A stretch of 64,000 bases of DNA from Ilyonectria destructans. Taxonomy: Eukaryota; Ascomycota; Sordariomycetes; Hypocreales; Nectriaceae. The position numbers and the translations under genes were made by a program. Below the pieces are notes generated by a model. The model made no database searches. It was not told where the DNA came from and saw only the letters and a program-made list of their open reading frames with translations. The stretch spans positions 648,625 through 712,624 of the forward strand of contig JAHEWK010000024.1 in NCBI GenBank assembly GCA_020740775.1, given 5' to 3'. How positions within the stretch are numbered: position 1 is the first letter of the stretch; every line of letters begins with the position of its first letter. Positions 57,452 to 64,000 of this stretch are shown piece after piece.

Positions 57452-59116
57452 TTACCTTCCCCACTGTTTGCATTCGGCAAAGGCCTCGTGCTCGATTGAG
57501 ACCGAGCGCGGTGCGTAATCCGAATTTATAGTCCATGGTTTATAGATATCCGTCTTTCTAGTTTCGTATAAAAATGTTTTGGCCATCCTCAGCCATCGAA
57601 GCTCCGCCCCAGTCGCACATCCAGGACTGTCGCACCACAATACGTGCCTCGTGCTTTCGTCGAAGACGGGATTGCCCGTTTCATGACCGATAGACTTATT
57701 GTAGGAGTCGTAGTTGAAGCAAGACAGCAGCTCGAGACTTGTTGGGCTTACCCCAAGCCACAGGCAATTGATTCTGAGAACCACGTAGCTTCTCCAGTAG
57801 GAAGAAGCGTCATCCTTCAAGCTCCAGCTATAGTTTACTCCGCAATGACGGCAAGTGAACTTGTGGTTCTTACACGAGGGATGGCTGATACAGCGTCTCT
57901 TAGTAGATACAGGTAGTCCGGAAGGAGGAAAGCAATCACACTTTGACGACGACAGACATTCCAACAGCTCATGGCCCATAGAAGGACAATGCCCGCAAAG
58001 CTTTGCATCGCCGGGAAGCTTATCGATCGCCAGGCCTAGCTTCTCCCTGAGGTCATCAATGCTGATGGGCAGGTTGCAATCCAGCTGCAGTAGGTAGAGG
58101 CTTCGGTTAGCCCTTAAGGTCATTGTCCTTGACCCTGTTTCAGATGGTGAGGCACTGATCCCGGGGCAGATTACTTCAACCTCGTCGTTGTTTCTAGCCA
58201 GGATCTGCTGAGGAATATGATTACTGTGCTTGCAAGTAATGCCGTTCAATCCGGGGGAGTGGCGGAATGCACTTAGCTCTGACCAGTAGAAAGACAGATG
58301 AGAGCAAAGGGTGAATTCGCCAAGATGTCCGACACACAATTCACCGCCTTGCGACTTTTTCTGCCTGTGAATCCGGGGGAAGAACAGTGCGGGGTGATTC
58401 ACGCGGCAGCCTTTGCAGTACATGGGCTTGTAAAGATCCATCATCTTTTGCTTCAACGCCCCGGTATCACGGAGGCGAGTACATTCGCGACAGTGGTATT
58501 TCCGAGCCAGGAAATCTCGGGCCATCCCTAGTTGCTTGTAACTGGCTCCGCCGACGGCTAACGGCTCCTTTGCAGGACCGGCAAACATACGATTGAAGCT
58601 ATCGAAGTTGCGATCCGAGGAGATTCGACGGAACTTATTGCAAGTTTGGCGCAGGAAGTAAAGAGAGCTGGCAGGAAGACGACCCATGATTTCAAGCAAT
58701 AACTCCTCTGGAAGCTGGAGGAATTTGGAGGTGTTTTCTTCTTCGTAAATGTCCTTGTCTGTTGTGTCCAAGCTGGGTCGGTTTGCTTTTTTGAACCGGG
58801 ATCGAATGATTCCACTGGCCCGGGAGAACTTGGAGACATGTTTTCGTACCTTGATACCCCACGAGCGAATTTTTGAGCGCCGTGGATCCGGAATTTGCCG
58901 CTTGAGAAGAGGAATCAAGTACCCGGGCACAGTTGATTTAGGCTTACGAGGCACCATTGGCTGCGAGTTTGTCTTCTTTCTTCTAAAAGGTGACATGGTG
59001 ATGAGTACCAGTAACAGTGACAATAATTGCCCTTGGAAATGTGATAGAATGTTTGCGCTTGAGTGAAGTCGAAGTGGCTTTGGCATTTCGGGAAAAAGAT
59101 GAACAGAAATGGGCAT
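57452..59116 (-). CDS. F-box protein
   Basis: Single exon of 554 residues; the ATG at 58996 (MSPFRRKKTNSQP), 40 codons in, is a likely alternative start because the family usually begins with such a basic segment. The N-terminal 110 residues are very basic. An F-box spans about 132-170 (FLQLPEELLLEIMGRLPASSLYFLRQTCNKFRRISSD), which should dock Skp1 in an SCF ubiquitin ligase. The long C-terminal part carries many Cys and His residues in pairs (CRECTRLRD, CKGCRVNHP, CGHCPSMGHE, CRHCGVNYSW), typical of the large, rapidly evolving group of filamentous-fungal F-box proteins with a Cys-rich substrate region. No repeat such as WD40 or LRR is seen. The substrate is unknown. It is the last intact gene before the A+T-rich block. 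Confidence 0.87.
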   Translation of the reverse strand: MPISVHLFPEMPKPLRLHSSANILSHFQGQLLSLLLVLITMSPFRRKKTNSQPMVPRKPKSTVPGYLIPLLKRQIPDPRRSKIRSWGIKVRKHVSKFSRASGIIRSRFKKANRPSLDTTDKDIYEEENTSKFLQLPEELLLEIMGRLPASSLYFLRQTCNKFRRISSDRNFDSFNRMFAGPAKEPLAVGGASYKQLGMARDFLARKYHCRECTRLRDTGALKQKMMDLYKPMYCKGCRVNHPALFFPRIHRQKKSQGGELCVGHLGEFTLCSHLSFYWSELSAFRHSPGLNGITCKHSNHIPQQILARNNDEVEVICPGISASPSETGSRTMTLRANRSLYLLQLDCNLPISIDDLREKLGLAIDKLPGDAKLCGHCPSMGHELLECLSSSKCDCFPPSGLPVSTKRRCISHPSCKNHKFTCRHCGVNYSWSLKDDASSYWRSYVVLRINCLWLGVSPTSLELLSCFNYDSYNKSIGHETGNPVFDESTRHVLWCDSPGCATGAELRWLRMAKTFLYETRKTDIYKPWTINSDYAPRSVSIEHEAFAECKQWGR

Positions 59117-59504
59117 AATATAAAGGTACCCAACCGGGTTGATATGGTTTCGGACATAACTGCCTACCTATGTAGTATTATAGTACTTGGCCAACCTTGT
59201 TTCTAACACGAAGTCGTGAGTAAAAACTCAGTCCATACAGCAAGGTAGAGTCACGACAGCAGGGTTAGTACAACAGCTACATTGAGAACGGAGTCGCGAA
59301 CTTCAACTTTTTGATAAAATTATTTTCTTCCTCCACTACGACTCAGCAACGGACAGCACGGGGACTTTAAGCCGTGTAACTTTAGTTTCGTCTTCTATAA
59401 CTTCCATTCTTAATCACCACATCTAGCTCTAGGCAACATTCCAGCCCTCGCTCCCAACCTGCGTACCTTGTTTCTCAATTGCTTAGAATTATTTCGCACC
59501 AGTC
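59117..59504. other. Intergenic, no gene
   Basis: Promoter of the F-box gene; no frame recognised. Confidence 0.45.
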
Positions 59505-59810
59505 TCAAGCTTCCGAACCCGCGCACCGCCATTTTTTCAAGACATCAATAATGTAATCCTCCTTTCGAGCTAGCCTTTCCACGTCTTGATACCGAGTAGC
59601 AAATTCCTCGATGCGGGCCGCTGTAGCTGAAGACATGAGATCTTGAAGTTCCTTATCTCATCTCCGATCGAGAGCGAAACGGCGAAATCGATAAAGGTGA
59701 GTACGGACTAGTTCGTTCTGAAAATAGACTCGATATGAGATCCCGCCAACTCGTACAGTTTAAGCATGTCGTAGAAATTTCCGATAGAGTTGACGCGAGT
59801 ATGGCAAAGT
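59505..59810 (-). pseudogene. Short protein-coding remnant, frame-shifted
   Basis: On the minus strand, three adjoining pieces read as protein-like sequence in different frames: a piece with NSIGNFYDMLKLYELAG (59708-59810, ended by a TAG), FIDFAVSLSIGDE (about 59659-59697) and a 43-residue open frame containing RIEEFATRYQDVERLARKED (59505-59636). The helical, charged composition resembles the N-terminal part of a fungal NACHT/ankyrin-type or similar large protein, but I do not recognise a family. The frame changes suggest a truncated remnant beside the retroelement block. It could be chance. Confidence 0.35.
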
Positions 59811-61636
59811 AGTCTTGCCTTTATTATTATATGAGGTGTATGAGGCGGCCTGTCTGGAAGGATGGGAACCACTTTTTCGAGGGAAGATGCTATTTATAAT
59901 ATGTTAGTTTAGGAGGGAGGTATTAGAGTGTGAGTGACGATACTTTAGAAGCAGTTAATAGTGTTTCTAGAATAGAATAATATATAAGGATGCTGGCGGA
60001 TTTCTACTGGAACTCTTTAGAATTAGCCTATAAGCTCAAGCTTTAAGCGGGCTTATTTAGAGCTAGAAATTTATATATAAAGTAGAAAGATAAGCCTTTA
60101 GAGATAGATTTATTAAATAAAAGTCTAATTATATTATTTTATCTATTTTAAGTTTTATTTCTTTTTTAATTTTAGCTTTTAGCTAATATTTCTTATAATT
60201 CTTTAATTTTTATATAATAGAAGGGATATATAGAGGTCTAATAGTAAATAAGAAATTAATAGTCAGCTAATATATAACCTAATTAAGAGGTAAAATTTAA
60301 ATAATTAAATAGTATTATCCCTCTAATTAAAAAGAAAAATAAACTTTAATTTTATTATTATTAAAAATATACCTTTTTACTGCCTAACTATTATTATTAA
60401 ATCCCTTATAAATTATAATACCCTCTATTAGTATTATATTCTAAAGCTTTTCTTATAGTTATTTAAATTATAAAAATAGTATTTAAATATATCTATAGAA
60501 AAATAATAATAAATTTACTACCTTTAGTACTATTTACCTTTAGAATATCCTTAATCTATAAGAAAGTTAGAAAAGGTTTAAAAGAGATATTAACTATTTC
60601 TATAAGTAGAAGCCCTTCTAATTATATATTAAGGGAGGCTAATAATAAAGAACTTTTAGATTCTAAATTTAAATATACTTAGAAATCTATATAATTACTA
60701 GTATAAATATCTATTAGAAAGTCTATTAGTATAGAGACTATATAAATAAAGAAGCTATAGAAAAAAAATAAAGCTTAAGCTGAATTTAAAAGAGCTGAGA
60801 TAGTATTAATTAAAATCTCTTTAAGATAATTCTAATTTTATATTCTATTTTAAAAAAGAAAAAAATAGAGAAATTATAGATTTACTACTAAATTAAGCTT
60901 AAAGAATAAACTAAAATTAAAAGTAAAAAATATTATACTTTTTAAGATTCTAACTATAATTTAAAAGTAATTTAAATAGCTATAGAAAATAAAATAAGTT
61001 TTTATTAAAATACTAAAAATATATTATTTAGATAGCTAGAAGATTTTTAAGATATTAAATAATATAGAAATTAAAAGTTAAGTCTATTAATTTTAATATT
61101 TTAATATTTAAAATCTTATTATAGCTAAATATCTTTAAAATAGCTAGAATAAATTTAAAAAATAAATAGAAAAATTAATAAAGAATTCTAATAACTATAT
61201 AATTAATATTATATATAAAATAAAAATAGCTAAATAAAAAAAGATTTAATTTCTATATAACTTCTATATTTATTTTAATTTCCTTAAGAAATATAGCCTA
61301 CTAGCTATTAATAAGTATTAAGCTAATTATTTTCTTATTAAATTTTAATTTAGCTTTTATAAGATTATTTTTCTTTAAAGTAATATTTAGATTTTAAAGA
61401 AATAAAAAGAAATAGTAATTTTTACTATTTAAATTTAAAATACTAAATATAAATATAGTAAGAAGAGAAATTTAAATTAAAATAATATAAAGTAATCCTC
61501 TAAGTTTATAAGAAAAAATAATATAGATTCTCCCTCTATAAGAAATTAATATAATAATTAAGGTAATTAATAGAGAAATAATTCTAATTTAAAAAGAAAA
61601 AAGAAAAACCTAAAGAATTATAATAATAAAATCTAA

Positions 61637-61690
61637 GAATACTATATTTATAATAGTAAAGAGTATTTTATATCTAAATACTTTAAAAAG
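61637..61690 (+). other. Relic of Gag CCHC zinc knuckle
   Basis: The frame at 61637 reads EYYIYNSKEYFISKYFKK. The spacing X2, X4, X4 between Tyr residues at 61640, 61649, 61664 and 61679 is exactly that of CX2CX4HX4C. Each Tyr codon (TAC or TAT) lies one G-to-A or C-to-T transition from the Cys or His codon expected, so all four zinc ligands appear destroyed by RIP. Confidence 0.7.
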
Positions 61691-62514
61691 AAAAAAAAAG
61701 AAATTTAAAATTAATAAGATTAAAATAAAAAAGAAGAAAAAAAATAATTAGTTAATATAGATAATTTAATAGAGATTGGTAAATTAACTTTTAGAGTTAA
61801 ATTTTAAATAACTATTAAAGTTATAATTAGATATAGAGAATTTATTAAGATTTATAAAGTTTTAAATTTAGAGATAAAAGTAGATTCTATTAGTAATTAG
61901 CTAGCTATCTATTTATACCTTTTAAAAAAGAAGATTTAAATTCTAAATTTAAAGGCTATTAAAGAATATAAAATCCAGATAAAATAAGTTTAAATTATCT
62001 CTTTTAAGATAATAAATATATAAAATTAGATTAAAATCTTTATATAGATAATAATTAGAGTTAAAAGAAATTTAACCTTTTTAGAGAGCTTTTTATTATT
62101 ATTAATATTAATTCTAAAAGATCTAGCTATCTATTAGAATCTAATAAATTAGATATAGATATTTAAGATATTTTAAGCTAATTTAAAAACTATCTCTAAA
62201 TGTAAATTTAGATAACTATATAAAAATACTATAAAGATCTATAAAATTATAATTCTAAATAAACTTTTTTAAATTTCTAATAATAATCTTTAAAATAAAA
62301 AAGAAAGTTCTAATTTATCTTTTAAACTTTTAAATTATTAAGATATTTTTTTTAGCTAAAAGCTTTAAAATCTTATCTTTTTATTAAGCTATAAATTATA
62401 ATATTAAATTACTCTCTAATAAAAAGCCCTCTTTTAGGCTAATATACTTTCTATTTTTAAAGAAATTATAAACTCTTTAAGACTATATTTAAAAAAGTCT
62501 AATTAATAGCTATA

Positions 62515-63240
62515 TCTACTTCTTAAAAAGTCCAGTAGAAGCTTCTATACTATTTATACTAAAATTAAATAGAAATTTAAAACTCTATATAAATTACTAA
62601 AAATTAAATACTATTATTAAAAAAAACTAATATCTCTTACTTTTAATAATAGAAATTATAAATTATATAGAGGGTATAAAATTCTTTTTAAAAATTAATA
62701 TTAAGAATATCTATTATTATATATATATTTAAAAAGATAATAAATAGAAAATAGTATTTTATATTTAATATAGCTACTTTAAGTATTTAGTAATATTATT
62801 TAAATTTACTAATATTTCTACTATATTTTAGAAGTATATTTATTAGGCTTTATAAGGCCTACTAAATACTATTTATATAATTTATCTAAATAATATTCTT
62901 ATTATTTTTAAAAAATTAGAATTTCTATATAAAATATCTATAATAGATACTTAACTAATTCTATAAAGTTAAACTTTTTACTAAATAATCTAAATATTTC
63001 TTCTATTAATATAAAATAGAATATTTTAAATTTATCCTTTTAAATAAGAGGGTATTAATAGATTATAAAAAAGTTTAAATTATAGCTAAATAGAAAGAAT
63101 TTAAAATCTTTTAAGAGATTTAAATATTTTTAGAATTTTATAACTTTTATTTTAGATTTATCTATAGATATTTAGAGATTATTATATCTTTAAGTAATTT
63201 ACTAAAAAGAAGTATAAATAGAAAGAAATTAAAATATATT
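62515..63240 (+). other. Relic of reverse transcriptase domain
   Basis: Many stops interrupt it, but the gypsy reverse transcriptase order is legible. The catalytic box reads YLNNILI at 62883-62903, where active elements have YLDD; both Asp codons are now AAT. A later stretch at about 63115-63170 reads DLNIFLEFYNFYFRF, the remnant of the FLGF.NFYRRF block that follows the palm domain. The mutations are all transitions of the type expected from RIP. Confidence 0.8.
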
Positions 63241-63339
63241 TTATTAAATAAAGCTAAAAGAGAAATATTTTACTAGCTTATTTAAGCTTTTTAAAAGATA
63301 TTACTTTTAAGATACTATAATCTATTTCTTTCTATCTAC

Positions 63340-63720
63340 TTAAAGATTAATATCTTTAGATTTATAATAATTAGAATTACTTTTTAGTTTAATAAGTAAG
63401 AACTATACTATTTTTTTACTTTCTAATTATAGAAATTTAAAGAATCTAAATTAAAATATAATATCTTAAATTAGAAATTAATAGCTATTATAGAGTTATT
63501 TAAAGATTAATAATACTATCTTAAAGAGGCTATAACTTCTATTAAGATTTTAAGTAATTATTTTAATTTATAAAATTTTATAAAAACTTCTAGACTTAAT
63601 AGTAAATAGACTAAATAGTATATCTATTTTTTACTCTATAACTTTATAATAAAATATAAACTTAAAAAGATAAATCTAGCTAATAGTTTATTAAAATAGT
63701 TTAAATTTAAAAATAAAAAG
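63340..63720 (+). other. Relic of RNase H domain
   Basis: The reading KLIAIIELFKD at 63475-63508 corresponds to the conserved KELLAIIEAFK helix of gypsy RNase H. It is followed by KILSNYFNLQNF-like and KTSRLNSKQT-like pieces, in which the Asp-His of the family is Asn-Tyr. Stops interrupt it. It sits directly after the reverse transcriptase relic, as expected. Confidence 0.75.
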
Positions 63721-64000
63721 TCTCTAAATACTAAATTACTTAACTAACTGAAATACTAATTAGTTAAAATTAAAATAATTTAAATTCTAAAGAATAAAAA
63801 GAACTTTAATTAAATAAAATAAGAAGTTTAAAATTAAAAGGATATTAATATAGATAAGAAAAACTTATTTATAAATTCCCTAAAGAGTATATTAAGTAAA
63901 TTAACTCTAAAAAATTAAATCTATTAGATTTAAAAAAAGATAGATTATAAGCTATCTATCTCTCTTTTAATAGCTAAAAAAACTATATTTAAAAAGAAGT

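Larger units (their letters stand above)
59907..64000 (+). mobile_element. RIP-degraded Ty3/gypsy LTR retrotransposon (partial)
   Basis: From about 60.05 kb to the window end the sequence is extremely A+T-rich (the 60 bases at 61021-61080 contain only 8 G or C). CpA, TpG and CpG are almost absent and TpA is very frequent, the pattern left by repeat-induced point mutation. Read on the plus strand, and ignoring the many stops, the order zinc knuckle, reverse transcriptase, RNase H is that of a Ty3/gypsy element. The integrase would lie beyond 64000. The left boundary is uncertain; TGTTAG at about 59907 could be the start of a 5' LTR because fungal gypsy LTRs commonly begin TGTTA. No open frame survives. 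Confidence 0.85.

Noticed and set aside
60000..64000. Mitochondrial or assembly contamination as the source of the A+T-rich block
   Set aside because: The recognisable content is a nuclear gypsy retroelement with RIP-type transitions, not mitochondrial genes.

Overview
The window comes from a filamentous ascomycete, most likely a Sordariomycete. The reasons are dense protein-coding genes on both strands with short introns (about 50-100 bases, GTRNGT donors, CTAAC-like branch sites), typically fungal protein families, a dispersed 5S rRNA gene, and a right-hand end made of extremely A+T-rich DNA that looks like the product of repeat-induced point mutation (RIP). I assembled gene models by hand; for each multi-exon model the exon lengths add up to a whole number of codons.

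Layout. 0-5.3 kb: a DHA1-type MFS exporter and an AflR-like Zn2Cys6 regulator, both on the minus strand. 6.0-8.4 kb: an IKS1-like kinase with a hydrophobic tail. 9.1-9.5 kb: a small Cys-rich protein. 11.1-12.8 kb: pyruvate kinase, followed by 3.6 kb without a recognisable gene. 16.4-17.0 kb: a four-exon gene for a 77-residue DUF1748/mitofissin (Atg44) protein that no long open frame reveals. 17.66-17.78 kb: 5S rRNA. 18.1-20.0 kb: an Atg28-like coiled-coil protein. 20.6-21.6 kb: a broken metallo-beta-lactamase-fold hydrolase. 22.2-24.4 kb: a WDR68/DCAF7-like WD40 protein. 25.0-26.2 kb: a quinone oxidoreductase. 26.7-30.0 kb: transcription elongation factor Spt5. 30.5-31.2 kb: a single-span, probably mitochondrial protein. 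32.2-34.1 kb: a decayed retroelement Gag-like frame and debris. 34.2-35.6 kb: a purine nucleoside permease/NUP-family protein. 38.3-42.2 kb: a Ca2+-ATPase of the PMC1 type. 42.4-43.9 kb: a bZIP factor. 44.8-49.2 kb: a full-length Ste6-like ABC transporter. 49.7-51.5 kb: an APC amino-acid permease. 52.9-53.8 kb: an arylamine N-acetyltransferase. 54.5-55.6 kb: a 2,3-dihydroxybenzoate decarboxylase-like enzyme with a perfect 21-copy hexamer repeat just upstream of its start. 56.3-56.9 kb: a conserved fungal hypothetical. 57.5-59.1 kb: an F-box protein. From about 59.9 kb to the end: a RIP-degraded Ty3/gypsy retrotransposon on the plus strand, still legible as zinc-knuckle, reverse transcriptase and RNase H relics, cut off by the window edge.

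How the genes relate. Most are unrelated housekeeping genes (glycolysis, transcription elongation, Ca2+ homeostasis, autophagy). Two groupings may be functional: the exporter plus AflR-like regulator at the left edge, and the minus-strand run of permease, N-acetyltransferase and aromatic-acid decarboxylase at 49.7-55.6 kb, which would suit uptake or detoxification of aromatic compounds. Both groupings are inferences from adjacency. I saw no CRISPR array, no tRNA gene that I could fold, and no secondary-metabolite core enzyme.
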